Below, one piece after another: positions 24,141 to 32,596 of a stretch of 37,335 nucleotides of DNA; positions within the stretch are counted from its first letter, which is position 1, and the number at the start of each line of letters is the position of its first letter. The DNA is from JBGMEA01 sp041447245 (GTDB lineage Bacteria; Bacillota; Clostridia; Eubacteriales; Anaerofustaceae). The notes beneath the pieces are model-generated. The model was not told where the DNA came from and made no database searches. It saw only the letters and a program-made list of their open reading frames with translations. The position numbers and the translations under genes were made by a program. The stretch lies in the NCBI GenBank assembly GCA_041447245.1, contig JBGMEA010000004.1, positions 1-37,335 of the forward strand. Direction: 5' to 3'.

Positions 24141-25337
24141 ATGCATAAAGAACAACGATTAACCGTGGAGGAACTTGCGCTGCGGATGAAGCGCTTCAGA
24201 GAAAAAATGACAACGATACATTCCGACTGGGAATTGGCAGTTATTTCATCCGATGTGAATCTATATTATTTTACGGGCACAATGCAGAGAGGAATTCTGC
24301 TGATCGAAAGAGAAGAGAAAGCCGTTTTTTGGGTCAGAAGAAGTATTGAGCGTGCAAGGATGGAAAGCTGTTTTTCTAATATCCGCGGAATGAAATCGTT
24401 TCGGGACGCGGTTGGCGAATATCCGATACTGCCGAATACGGTATACCTGGAAAAAAATCAGGCGACGCTCTCCTGGTATGAGATGTTTTCCAAATATTTC
24501 CATTTCGAAAAAACAGTAGGAATTGATCGTTTGCTCCAGTCAGTGCGTTCCGTAAAAACAGAGTACGAAGCGGCGCTTCAGGTAGAATCAGGCAGAAGGC
24601 ACCGAATCCTTGCGGAAGAAAAGATACCCTTATTGCTTAAGGAAGGGATCAGCGAGGCAGAGTTGGTCGGCGAAATATTCAACGAGGCAATCAAACTTGG
24701 ATATCAGGGGCTTTCAAGATTTTCCGGCGTGAATGGAGAGATGTCATTGGGTTATGTCGCTTTTTCGGAAAGCGGACTGTATCCGACCAGTTTTGACGGT
24801 CCCGGAGGTACCATCGGGACGTCGTTCGCCACGCCTTTTTTGGGCAGTACAACCAGACGGCTGAGAAAAGGGGATATGGTGTTGGTTGATTTCGGGTTTG
24901 GGTGCCAGGGGTACAGTACCGATAAAACCGCTTTGTATTCGTTTGGGGGAAAACCGGATGCCATTGTACAGGACACTTTTCAGCAATGCGCCGAGTTGAT
25001 GTGGCGAACGGCGGAAATAATGAATCCCGGGGCTGTTCCTGCAGAAATTTATAAAGCGGCATTGAACGGCACCGACAGTGAATTCCGTCATGGTTTGATG
25101 GGGTACCGCAATAATACGGTGAAATTCCTCGGACACGGAATCGGGCTCCACATTGATGAGTATCCCGTAATCGCCGAAGGATTCAACGAGCCGTTGCAAT
25201 CCAACATGACAATTGCCCTGGAACCAAAGAAGGGCATCGAACATTACGGGTTGATCGGAACGGAAGAAACATTTCTGATTACAGAATCCGGCGCGGTCTG
25301 TATCACCGGAATAGATTCAAAAATCATTTGCGTGTGA
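24141..25337 (+). CDS. M24-family Xaa-Pro peptidase (PepQ/PepP-like)
   Basis: The 398-residue protein has a creatinase-type N-terminal domain (about 10-140) and a pita-bread catalytic domain. All five metal ligands of M24 are present: D250 (LVDFGFG), D261 (STDKT), H332 (GHGIGLHIDEYP), E361 (LEPK) and E375 (TEET). It should remove or cleave before proline in peptides, in the cytoplasm. TACGAGGA stands before the ATG. It differs from short PepQ by extra sequence around 200-235 (SGVNGEMSLGYVAFSESG), as in a branch that is often annotated simply as Xaa-Pro aminopeptidase. It has its own promoter and terminator, so it is monocistronic. Confidence 0.9.
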   Translation: MHKEQRLTVEELALRMKRFREKMTTIHSDWELAVISSDVNLYYFTGTMQRGILLIEREEKAVFWVRRSIERARMESCFSNIRGMKSFRDAVGEYPILPNTVYLEKNQATLSWYEMFSKYFHFEKTVGIDRLLQSVRSVKTEYEAALQVESGRRHRILAEEKIPLLLKEGISEAELVGEIFNEAIKLGYQGLSRFSGVNGEMSLGYVAFSESGLYPTSFDGPGGTIGTSFATPFLGSTTRRLRKGDMVLVDFGFGCQGYSTDKTALYSFGGKPDAIVQDTFQQCAELMWRTAEIMNPGAVPAEIYKAALNGTDSEFRHGLMGYRNNTVKFLGHGIGLHIDEYPVIAEGFNEPLQSNMTIALEPKKGIEHYGLIGTEETFLITESGAVCITGIDSKIICV

Positions 25338-25415
25338 GCCGTGATCTGTCCGTCGCATAAAGTGATTATTAAGACAAAAAAGTTTATGCGATTAAAAATG
25401 ATTAAAACTGAAGGG

Positions 25416-25453
25416 ATCGCTTTTTCAGCAGATCGAAAGTGCGATTCTTTTTT
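25416..25453 (+). terminator. Probable terminator of the M24 peptidase gene
   Basis: ATCGC (25416-25420) with GCGAT (25441-25445), plus inner T-A pairs, is followed by TCTTTTTT. The stem is short and the loop large, and it overlaps the end of the opposing gene. Confidence 0.5.
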
Positions 25454-26306
25454 ATTGCTGCGACATGAGATCGACAACGACTACTTCCGGGAAATTAAAC
25501 AGTCTGAGCGGAAAGTTGCTGTTGCCCAATCCTCGGCTCACGACCATTTCCGTATCAGCCAAACGATAAATCCCTTTTGTGTATTTCGGGAAGAAACCCT
25601 GATTTGGTGCATAAACCCCTCCGATCATGGGAAATCGGAATTGCCCGCCGTGTGCATGCCCACTCAGAACTAAATTGAATCCGACATCCGCGTAGTATTC
25701 GAATAGTTCTGGACGATGAGAAAGAACAATATTTACGGTATCTGTCCGGACGAATTGTTTGATCACTTCATTTCGGGGTGATTTGCCATTCGATAAAAGG
25801 GAATCCTGCATTTCCGGATCGGCAAGTCCGATCAGGTTAATGACGGAGTTACCATATTTGATTGTTTGTGCGCGATCATCCAAAATCGTAACTCCGCAGG
25901 TTTTCAAATCTGACAGATATGATTGATAATCGGTTTGGTCGATATATGACTCATGATTGCCGCTGATGAAAAAAACAGGAGCATACGAGCCTGCCTCTTT
26001 TGCAAAGTTGAGTGCTGCAGAAAAATCAGGATGATTGCTGTCGATCAGATCTCCGGTAATAACAATCATATCCGGATCCTGTTTACTGATAAGGCGAAGC
26101 AACCACGCATTGTTATGTCCGAATTCTTTATTGTGTAAATCGGAAATTTGCACGATGCGATATCCATCGAACTCCTGCGGAATGTTCGATGATTCGTATG
26201 AATACTTTGAAACTGTAAGAATATTGTTTTGCGCCCACATAAAAAGTAAAAGAAAGAGTGGCAACAGGATAAAAAGTGTTATTCTAAATTTCTTTTTGTG
26301 TTTCAT
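25452..26306 (-). CDS. Membrane-anchored metallophosphoesterase (YkuE/YaeI-like)
   Basis: The 284-residue protein begins with a basic stretch and one membrane helix (about 7-25), and the rest should lie outside the membrane. It has the calcineurin-type metal motifs in order: ISDLHNKEFG, GDLIDSN, GNHESY, a LSHRPE segment and GHAHGGQ. A proper set of His, Asp and Asn ligands for two metals is thus present. Homologues act on UDP-sugar lipids or other phosphoesters; the substrate is unknown here. A GTG at 26312 could extend it by two residues. The GTG is not better placed, so I use the ATG. A TGGTAAAAT-type -10 is visible on the minus strand at 26349-26341. Confidence 0.9.
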   Translation of the reverse strand: MKHKKKFRITLFILLPLFLLLFMWAQNNILTVSKYSYESSNIPQEFDGYRIVQISDLHNKEFGHNNAWLLRLISKQDPDMIVITGDLIDSNHPDFSAALNFAKEAGSYAPVFFISGNHESYIDQTDYQSYLSDLKTCGVTILDDRAQTIKYGNSVINLIGLADPEMQDSLLSNGKSPRNEVIKQFVRTDTVNIVLSHRPELFEYYADVGFNLVLSGHAHGGQFRFPMIGGVYAPNQGFFPKYTKGIYRLADTEMVVSRGLGNSNFPLRLFNFPEVVVVDLMSQQ

Positions 26307-26382
26307 CTGCACGAATCAGAGTTCCAGTCTTTTTGATCTCATTTTACCATGAGCAGCAAAGAATATAAAAAATGTCAGAAAT

Positions 26383-26453
26383 AAAAAAGCTCCGATGCGA
26401 AATACATCTTCAAAAAACGTTTTGTTTTTTGAATGTACCGCAAATTCGGAGCT
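26383..26453 (-). terminator. Long hairpin terminator after the hydrolase-like gene
   Basis: On the minus strand AGCTCCGA (26453-26446) pairs with TCGGAGCT (26395-26388), and inside it TGCG/CGCA, TACAT/ATGTA and TCAAAAAAC/GTTTTTTGA also pair around a 5-base loop, about 26 pairs in all. A T-run follows (26388-26383). Confidence 0.85.
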
Positions 26454-26466
26454 CTGAACAATGTGA

Positions 26467-28083
26467 TTATTGATTCAAAAACATAGTGGACTGAGCGAAA
26501 ACCAGCATTTGAAACAGAACCGTTTTAATCAATGCATTGACTCTTGTCGGGCTGTTGATGCTGATCAACAGCTGTTCGGTGCTTAGTACGAAAACGAGAA
26601 TTGCAATTTCAAGCAAAACCATAAATGACGTATTATACATACCGATTAACGCAAAAATGATTACTGCGATCGGTAATATGAGATAGTTCAGCAACAATAG
26701 GTTAAGGGTTTTTCTTTTGGAGTCGGCAAGCAGGCGTCTTTCTTTTTCGTCAATATAAAAGATAAAATAGCATGATATGCTGAAAATGATGATCCAAAGC
26801 CATTTTGAAAGATAAGAAAATAAATAGGTCATTCCCGTAAGTGAGATGATTCCCGTAAGAATAATTACGAGTGCCCCACCGATCAATCCGCCTTTTGCGT
26901 TTTTTGACGGATCTGAAACAAACAAAAACTTTCCGAGGTCATTTCCGAAGTTGGTGAATTTATAGAGCAGGTACATCAAAATGCCGTAGGCACAGATTAA
27001 TGTCAATCTGAAGATGTCGTTGTAAGGATAATTAATCGGAATAATGTATAACGCCAGGGGAAACAAAACCATTCCGAGTAAACCCGGAATCCATGCGATC
27101 AATTTATGTTTAACGAAGTGTTCGGGGAAGGCTATATATTGGGTATTTTTGTACTCAAAGCGTTTTTTCAGCGACTTTCCGAGGGTAAAGAAGATACAGC
27201 TCAATAGGAGAAATGCAGCTGCCAATGAAGGAACTCTTGCATACAACAAATTTTGAGGTGTGTAGCTCAAATCATCAAGAGCAGTTAAATATGATACGGT
27301 ACTCTTCATAATGGATACATCGGCCATTAACAGGTAATGGACAGAATATCCGATTTTGGAATAAGTAACGTTATTCGCAATGGAGCCGATAGACCCATCG
27401 GAAGGTGTGGACTGGAGTAGTTCTGCCAATTTTTCATTGTCTGCATTTGTTGAAATATTGTCCAAGTGCGAGGAAATAAGATGCCAGAAAGTACCGCCGG
27501 TGTATTGATTGATTCTGTTGACCCAATCGATTTCAGTGTCTTTTGTGAAATTAAGAATATTATACTGAATTCTGTCGGTCAGATTGATATCCGTTCCGAT
27601 GAGAGTGACGCTTTCCGGTTGCAGATATCCCAAAGAAATCGTCTGCAATATCGCTCGGGCGCCCGTTCCGTATCCGATCACGTGTATATCCGATACCTGC
27701 ATATCCGCAAGTTGAGAATAGGATACCATCGCATCATAAAATTGCTCCGCAAGATATGTTCCGTTGTTGGCGTGGAACGGAATATTCCCCTCTGACTGTC
27801 CCTGGGAAGGATAATCAAAAATATAGATGCCGTAACCGAGCTGGTTTAATTCATAAACCATGGATGTCAGTTCGCTTTTGTCATGAGCCAAATCTGCGAC
27901 AATGATGACTCCTTTGCCGTTTTCCGATGGTGCATACTTCGCACTGAGGCGGATATTATCCAAATTTTGGAATTTCACGCTGCTCATTTGGTAATAAGGG
28001 ATGCTGAACCATATATTGAAACCAAGGCAGGCGATAAAAAGAATCACTTCGCAAATCAATAATATCTTTTGATTTTTTCCCAT
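26467..28083 (-). CDS. Alpha/beta-hydrolase-like protein fused to a multi-pass membrane domain, nucleophile lost
   Basis: The 538-residue protein has an N-terminal helix (about 6-28), then an alpha/beta-hydrolase-like extracellular part (about 40-290) with IIVADLAHDKSE, FDYPSQGQSEG (89-99) and a nucleophile elbow G137-Y-G139-T-G141. The central residue of G-x-S-x-G is glycine, so the usual catalytic serine is absent. A C-terminal half of about seven to eight membrane helices (300-535) follows. I do not recognise a named family. It could be a non-enzymatic binding or sensing protein. It has its own promoter and a strong terminator, so it is a single-gene unit. Confidence 0.75.
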   Translation of the reverse strand: MGKNQKILLICEVILFIACLGFNIWFSIPYYQMSSVKFQNLDNIRLSAKYAPSENGKGVIIVADLAHDKSELTSMVYELNQLGYGIYIFDYPSQGQSEGNIPFHANNGTYLAEQFYDAMVSYSQLADMQVSDIHVIGYGTGARAILQTISLGYLQPESVTLIGTDINLTDRIQYNILNFTKDTEIDWVNRINQYTGGTFWHLISSHLDNISTNADNEKLAELLQSTPSDGSIGSIANNVTYSKIGYSVHYLLMADVSIMKSTVSYLTALDDLSYTPQNLLYARVPSLAAAFLLLSCIFFTLGKSLKKRFEYKNTQYIAFPEHFVKHKLIAWIPGLLGMVLFPLALYIIPINYPYNDIFRLTLICAYGILMYLLYKFTNFGNDLGKFLFVSDPSKNAKGGLIGGALVIILTGIISLTGMTYLFSYLSKWLWIIIFSISCYFIFYIDEKERRLLADSKRKTLNLLLLNYLILPIAVIIFALIGMYNTSFMVLLEIAILVFVLSTEQLLISINSPTRVNALIKTVLFQMLVFAQSTMFLNQ

Positions 28084-28132
28084 TTTTGTTGATTTCCTGA
28101 CCGTATAAATTTAACGAATTTGTAACAGGGGC

Positions 28133-28162
28133 ATTATATCACATATGAAACGGCGAAAACAA
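28133..28162 (-). promoter_or_regulatory. Promoter of the hydrolase-like membrane gene
   Basis: Minus strand TTGTTT (28162-28157), 18-base spacer, TATAAT (28138-28133) with an extended TGA in front, 50 bases before the ATG. Confidence 0.7.
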
Positions 28163-28232
28163 TACGAAATGCTTACGAAACGGGCAATATGCTTGATTAT
28201 TGACGCAAAATTCTCTAAAATATAAAAAGCAG

Positions 28233-28260
28233 TTGCTTTTTTGCTGCAGTTGCGTATAAT
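28233..28260 (+). promoter_or_regulatory. Promoter of ktrB-ktrA
   Basis: TTGCTT (28233-28238), 16-base spacer, TATAAT (28255-28260), about 46 bases before ktrB. The leader is too short for, and lacks, the c-di-AMP riboswitch often found before ktr genes. Confidence 0.7.
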
Positions 28261-28306
28261 ATATTGAATCGAGTAGAATCATTATTTTTCGGAAAGTCGA
28301 TATCAA

Positions 28307-29680
28307 ATGAAACTAGCTAATATAATGAACAGAATCGGTCTGCAGATGAAAAGGATGACACATCCGCAAATACTGGTGATCGGTTTTGCCGCATTGATCA
28401 TAACTGGTGCTCTTCTGCTAATGTTGCCTATCGCTACGACAGACGGTCAAGGTGCCAGTTTTCTTACTGGCCTTTTTACCTCAACATCTGCGGTGTGTGT
28501 GACAGGTCTTGTTGTTGTAGATACCGGGACGTATTGGACCACTTTCGGACAGATTATCATTTTGCTTCTGATTCAAATCGGTGGTTTGGGCTTTATGGCA
28601 ATGGCCACGTTATTGTTTTTGATTACAGGGAAGAAAATCACGGTCAAGAACAGAATGTTGTTGAAAACTTCATTCAGCGCCGACAGTCTGGAAGGGATTA
28701 TCCGATACGTCAAATATGTGATGTTGTTTACGTTGACTGTCGAAATGATAGGTGCAGTATTGCTGTGCGGTGTATTTATTCCCGCTTATGGCGTGAAGCA
28801 TGGAATATTTATGAGCGTTTTTCATGCAGTTTCCGCATTCTGCAATGCAGGATTCGATATTGTTGGCGGAGGGGTGGGATTCATGCCGTTCGTTACCAAT
28901 GTGCTGCTGAATCTGGTGATTTGCTCTTTGATCGTAATCGGCGGAATCGGATTTGCAGTGGCAATGGATGTGATTTCAAAAAAGCGGTTCTGTCAGTTTG
29001 AATTCAATACGAAGATTGTATTGATTGCTACCGGTTTTTTGATTCTCTTCGGTACCGTAACGGTCTTTATCAGCGAATACAATAATCCTGAAACGATGGG
29101 AGATCTTCCGTTTTTTGGGAAAGTATTGGCATCACTGTTTACCTCTATCACACCAAGGACAGCGGGATTCAATACGGTGGATGTCGGATCGCTGCATTCA
29201 TTCACTAAAATGGTGATTATGCTGCTGATGTTTATCGGCGGTTCGCCTGGTTCGACTGCAGGTGGCGTGAAAACAACGTCGTTCAGTGTTTTTATCCTTG
29301 CGATGGTTCGTACCATTCAGGGATATGACGAAATTCGTGTTTATCAGAGACGCATTAACAGCAGTGTAATCAAAAAGGCAATGGCGATAACAATGCTCGG
29401 TATCATTTGGGTTTTAACTGCCACAACCGTACTGTATATTTGCGAACAGCAGATACCTCTCGGCAATCTGATGTTTGAAGTAATCTCCGCATTCGGCACT
29501 GTCGGGTTGTCAACAGGAATTACGGCAAGCCTGAGTGCTGTGAGCAAAGTGACTTTAATTTTAACCATGTTTTTCGGTCGAGTTGGACTGATTACTGTTG
29601 CGTATGCAATTAATCGATTTAACGAGCTGAGAAATACGATGGGTTCCTATAAATATCCAGACGGCAACTTATTGTTGTAA
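28307..29680 (+). CDS. ktrB: Potassium uptake channel-like subunit KtrB/TrkH
   Basis: The 457-residue membrane protein has four repeated M1-pore-M2 units of the SKT superfamily. Filter segments with the conserved glycine are TSTSAVCVTGL, HAVSAFCNAGFD, TPRTAGFNTVD and EVISAFGTVGLSTG. It takes up K+ (often Na+-coupled) with KtrA controlling the gate. The length, without extra N-terminal helices, fits KtrB rather than TrkH. The ribosome site is weak (GGAAAG, about 9 bases upstream). ktrA follows after 35 bases. K+ supply could also serve the K+-dependent pyrophosphatase encoded upstream (inference). Confidence 0.93.
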   Translation: MKLANIMNRIGLQMKRMTHPQILVIGFAALIITGALLLMLPIATTDGQGASFLTGLFTSTSAVCVTGLVVVDTGTYWTTFGQIIILLLIQIGGLGFMAMATLLFLITGKKITVKNRMLLKTSFSADSLEGIIRYVKYVMLFTLTVEMIGAVLLCGVFIPAYGVKHGIFMSVFHAVSAFCNAGFDIVGGGVGFMPFVTNVLLNLVICSLIVIGGIGFAVAMDVISKKRFCQFEFNTKIVLIATGFLILFGTVTVFISEYNNPETMGDLPFFGKVLASLFTSITPRTAGFNTVDVGSLHSFTKMVIMLLMFIGGSPGSTAGGVKTTSFSVFILAMVRTIQGYDEIRVYQRRINSSVIKKAMAITMLGIIWVLTATTVLYICEQQIPLGNLMFEVISAFGTVGLSTGITASLSAVSKVTLILTMFFGRVGLITVAYAINRFNELRNTMGSYKYPDGNLLL

Positions 29681-29715
29681 CAATCTTAAGTGATCTTTTT
29701 AATAAAGGAGATATG

Positions 29716-30369
29716 ATGAAACAATTTGCGATATTCGGTTTGGGGAGCTTTGGTTCGTCGCTTGCAACGAATTTGTATAATTTGGGACATGATGTTTATG
29801 CTATTGACAAATCGGAAGAACTGATTAATGCGATTGCTGATCAGGTTACCTATGCCGTTCAAGCAGATGTGACGGATATTCATGCATTGAAATCGATCGG
29901 AATCCAAAATGTGGATGTCGTAATCGTGGCTTTGTCCACTGATTTGAATGCTTCATTTTTGGGTGTGATCAATGCAAAAGAACTTGGAGTAAAAACCGTT
30001 TACGCCAAGGCGCAAACGGATACCCAAACAAAGGTGTTGTATCAGCTTGGGGTTGATAAAGTGATTTTGCCTGAAAAAGAAATGGGACGGAAAATTGCTT
30101 ACAGTTTGACGAATTCTTCTTTTTTGGATTTGGTGGAGCTCGATCCGACTCACACATTAATGGAGTTGGAAGCGTTGCCGGGGTGGAAAGAACACACTTT
30201 GATCGACTTGAACTTACGTGTAAAATATAACATTAACGTTATCATAATCAAACGGGGGGATAATGTCATCATCAATCCGCTGCCCGAAGAAGTGATTCAG
30301 GCAAAAGACAGATTGATCGTGCTTGGGGACAGTGCCGAAATAAACAAACTTACCATGAGGCAGAAATAG
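29716..30369 (+). CDS. ktrA: Potassium uptake regulatory subunit KtrA (RCK domain protein)
   Basis: The 217-residue cytoplasmic protein forms the octameric ring on KtrB and binds ATP/ADP. It has an RCK-N Rossmann domain with FGLGSFGSSLA near the start and acidic D at the end of strand two (YAIDKSEE), then an RCK-C domain (about 135-215), where c-di-AMP binds in homologues. Two ATGs are adjacent at 29713 and 29716; the second has AGGAG five bases ahead, so it is preferred. The next gene starts one base after its stop, so it is cotranscribed with a RNA methyltransferase. Confidence 0.94.
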   Translation: MKQFAIFGLGSFGSSLATNLYNLGHDVYAIDKSEELINAIADQVTYAVQADVTDIHALKSIGIQNVDVVIVALSTDLNASFLGVINAKELGVKTVYAKAQTDTQTKVLYQLGVDKVILPEKEMGRKIAYSLTNSSFLDLVELDPTHTLMELEALPGWKEHTLIDLNLRVKYNINVIIIKRGDNVIINPLPEEVIQAKDRLIVLGDSAEINKLTMRQK

Positions 30370-30370
30370 A

Positions 30371-31108
30371 ATGATCAGCTCGAAAGACAACCAACTGGCG
30401 AAGTTGATTCGAAGTCTTAAGCTGAAAAAAAATCGAGATGAACATGGCCTATTTGTCCTGGAAGGCGAGAAATTCGTTTTGGATGCGATCAGAGCCGGAT
30501 TTTCTCCCAAATATCTTTGCGTATCGGAAACCTATGCGGCAGCTCACCAGAATGCAGCAGACGCGGTATTGCTTTCTGATTCGGTTTTTTTATCGATTGC
30601 AACAACGAAAACACCGCAAGGCATATTGGGAGTATTTGAAATTCCGGTTCGCGAGATGAAGGAATTGCTTGTTTCGGACAGAATTCTGTATTGCAACAAT
30701 GTGCAGAACAGCGAAAATGTCGGTGCCTTGGTGCGAAGTGCCGTTTGTGCCGGATACGGTGCTGTTGTTTTGGATATGTTGACTGCGGATGTTTATTCGG
30801 AAAAGGCTGTGCGTGCCAGTGCCGGAGCGATTCTGCAAATCACTGCTGTGAGAGGGACTTCCGACATCTTGGGGTATTTGAAACAGAAAGGTTACACGAT
30901 CATCGGTTCCTCGCTCGTCGGAAGTGAAAATGAAGACATTTCATTAAAAAAATCAGTGCTTGTGATCGGAAACGAAGGACAGGGGATGAGCAGAGATATC
31001 GAGCAACAATGTGATTGTTTGGTTAAAATTCCGATCTATGGCAATTGCGAGTCGCTTAATGCCGCCTGTGCCGGTACCCTGCTGATGTATAAAACGATAG
31101 GATATTGA
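30371..31108 (+). CDS. SpoU/TrmH-family RNA 2'-O-methyltransferase
   Basis: The 245-residue protein is a SPOUT methyltransferase with an N-terminal RNA-binding part (about 1-95: KDNQLAKLIRSLKLKKNR, then GLFVLEGEKFV) and a knotted catalytic domain. Motif 1 is N-V-Q-N-S-E-N-V-G-A-L-V-R, motif 2 V-I-G-N-E-G-Q-G-M-S, and motif 3 I-P-I-Y-G-N-C-E-S-L-N-A-A. It should methylate a ribose in rRNA or tRNA, as RlmB and TsnR-like proteins do. The target cannot be assigned. It ends the ktr transcript before a strong terminator. Confidence 0.9.
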   Translation: MISSKDNQLAKLIRSLKLKKNRDEHGLFVLEGEKFVLDAIRAGFSPKYLCVSETYAAAHQNAADAVLLSDSVFLSIATTKTPQGILGVFEIPVREMKELLVSDRILYCNNVQNSENVGALVRSAVCAGYGAVVLDMLTADVYSEKAVRASAGAILQITAVRGTSDILGYLKQKGYTIIGSSLVGSENEDISLKKSVLVIGNEGQGMSRDIEQQCDCLVKIPIYGNCESLNAACAGTLLMYKTIGY

Positions 31109-31134
31109 AAAAGCCGGATGATCCGGCTTTTTTT
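31109..31134 (+). terminator. Terminator of ktrB-ktrA-RNA methyltransferase
   Basis: AAGCCGG (31111-31117) pairs with CCGGCTT (31123-31129), loop ATGAT, followed by a run of Ts to 31134. Confidence 0.92.
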
Positions 31135-31165
31135 GTTGAAATCAGATTGCCGCAGCATCCTTTTC

Positions 31166-31195
31166 TTGCTTCGTGCGGCAAAGCAGTGGTATAAT
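31166..31195 (+). promoter_or_regulatory. Promoter of the nusB operon
   Basis: TTGCTT (31166-31171), 18-base spacer, TATAAT (31190-31195) with extended -10 TGGTATAAT. Confidence 0.75.
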
Positions 31196-31265
31196 TAAAT
31201 GCTAAAGAGCTCATGCAGGATCATCTCGGACGGAGTCTGCAGTGGTTAGTGATAGTGGAGGAATT

Positions 31266-31670
31266 GTGAAAAGAAGCGAAGCCAGAGAAAAGGTTTTTAA
31301 GATAATATTTCAGAAAGAATTTCATGACGATTTCGAGCAGCAATTTCCGAAATGGGCGCAGGAAGAGTCTCTGAGCGGTGCTCAGGGCGAATATGCGTTG
31401 GATACGATCAAAGGGATTCTGACGCACCTTGATGAAATTGACAATTTGATCGAAGCAAATCTTTCAGGATGGACAATGGCGCGCCTTCCGAAGGCTGTGT
31501 TGGCTATTTTGAGGTTGGGAATATACGAAATCAATTTTAATCCGGATATACCGGAAGTCAGTGCGATAGACGAAGCCGTGAAACTGGCGCATATTTATTG
31601 CGAGGATAAAGATTCTGTTTTTATCAACGGGCTCTTAAACCATGTATATAAAAAGGATCTTGCGAAATGA
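31266..31670 (+). CDS. nusB: Transcription antitermination protein NusB
   Basis: The 134-residue all-helical protein binds boxA RNA with NusE (S10) to prevent early termination in rRNA operons. It shows the NusB N-terminal pattern R-S-E-A-R-E-K-V-F-K-I-I-F-Q, then the C-terminal signature W-x-x-x-R-L-P-K-A-V-L-A-I-L-R-L-G-I-Y-E-I and the I-P-x-x-S-A-I-D-E-A-V-K-L-A region, both well kept. An ATG at 31242 would extend it, but GGAGG ends at 31261, so the GTG at 31266 is the start. It overlaps the following TsaD-like gene by four bases (ATGA). Confidence 0.94.
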   Translation: MKRSEAREKVFKIIFQKEFHDDFEQQFPKWAQEESLSGAQGEYALDTIKGILTHLDEIDNLIEANLSGWTMARLPKAVLAILRLGIYEINFNPDIPEVSAIDEAVKLAHIYCEDKDSVFINGLLNHVYKKDLAK

Positions 31671-32596
31671 TACTCGGGATTGATACCAGCAATTACACGA
31701 CTTCTGTAAGTATGGTATCGAATGGAATGATCGTAAAAGATATCCGAAAAGTTCTGACGGTAAAACAGGGAGCCCGCGGATTGCGCCAATCGGAGGCGTT
31801 TTATCAGCATATGGAAAATCTTCCTCAATTAATGGATGAATTGGGAGTGATCCGACCTGATGCAATTGCGGTGTCTGTTGCACCCAGGAAAGTGGAAGGT
31901 TCCTACATGCCATGCTTTAAAGCCGGCATATCAACGGCCAGGATATTGAGTCGGATACTTGGATCTGAGTTGATTTGCACAACTCATCAGGAAGGGCATA
32001 TTGAAGCGGCTCTGTATGGGAATGACGGGATTGATACGGATCATTTTTTATGCGTCCATCTTTCCGGCGGAACAACGGAATTGCTCCTTTGCAAAAAGGA
32101 ACAGGATGGGTTTACGTCGAATATTCTCGGCAGAACGATCGATATCAGTGCCGGGCAATTGATTGATCGAATCGGAGTATTATGTGGTCTGAAGTTTCCA
32201 TGCGGATGCGAAATGGATCAGCAGTACAACCCCGATGCGGTACTGAAATTAAAGCAAAGCGTAATCGGAAACGACATCAGTTTTTCCGGGTTGGAAGCAC
32301 AGATTCTGAGGCTCCTGCCGTCTGCATCTCAGACAGAGTTAATCAGCAGTGTGTTTTATTATGTGGCTCAATCCGTATACAGTGCAGTACAAAATGCGGC
32401 ACAGGAATATCAGATCAAAGATGTTCTTTTTGCCGGAGGTGTCAGTTCGGGGCGAAACATCCGTTCCAAACTGACGGAATTGGGTTTATGCGGAATCCGT
32501 ACGTGGTTTGCCTCCGCTGACTTGGGCAATGATAATGCCGTCGGAGTTGCACTGATCGGTGAACGCATCATGAGAGGATCAAATTTTGGAAAATAA
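31667..32596 (+). CDS. TsaD/Kae1-like (glycoprotease superfamily) paralogue
   Basis: The 309-residue protein has the ASKHA fold of TsaD, the enzyme that puts threonylcarbamoyl on tRNA A37. It begins I-L-G-I-D-T-S-N-Y-T-T-S, and the metal-binding pair is present as H107-Q-E-G-H111, with S-G-G-T-T-E (133-138) and C-terminal F-A-G-G-V-S-S-G. It is about 30 residues shorter than TsaD. The GPG segment near 70-80 reads VAPRKVEGSYM, and the usual D-G-A-G-E-A-F-D-K is replaced by D-I-S-A-G-Q-L-I-D-R. So it is probably a distinct paralogue. It overlaps nusB and xseA and is tied to this operon. Confidence 0.85.
   Translation: MILGIDTSNYTTSVSMVSNGMIVKDIRKVLTVKQGARGLRQSEAFYQHMENLPQLMDELGVIRPDAIAVSVAPRKVEGSYMPCFKAGISTARILSRILGSELICTTHQEGHIEAALYGNDGIDTDHFLCVHLSGGTTELLLCKKEQDGFTSNILGRTIDISAGQLIDRIGVLCGLKFPCGCEMDQQYNPDAVLKLKQSVIGNDISFSGLEAQILRLLPSASQTELISSVFYYVAQSVYSAVQNAAQEYQIKDVLFAGGVSSGRNIRSKLTELGLCGIRTWFASADLGNDNAVGVALIGERIMRGSNFGK

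Noticed and set aside
28084..28306. c-di-AMP riboswitch before ktrB
   Set aside because: The leader after the promoter is only about 40 bases and none of the conserved ydaO elements are visible.
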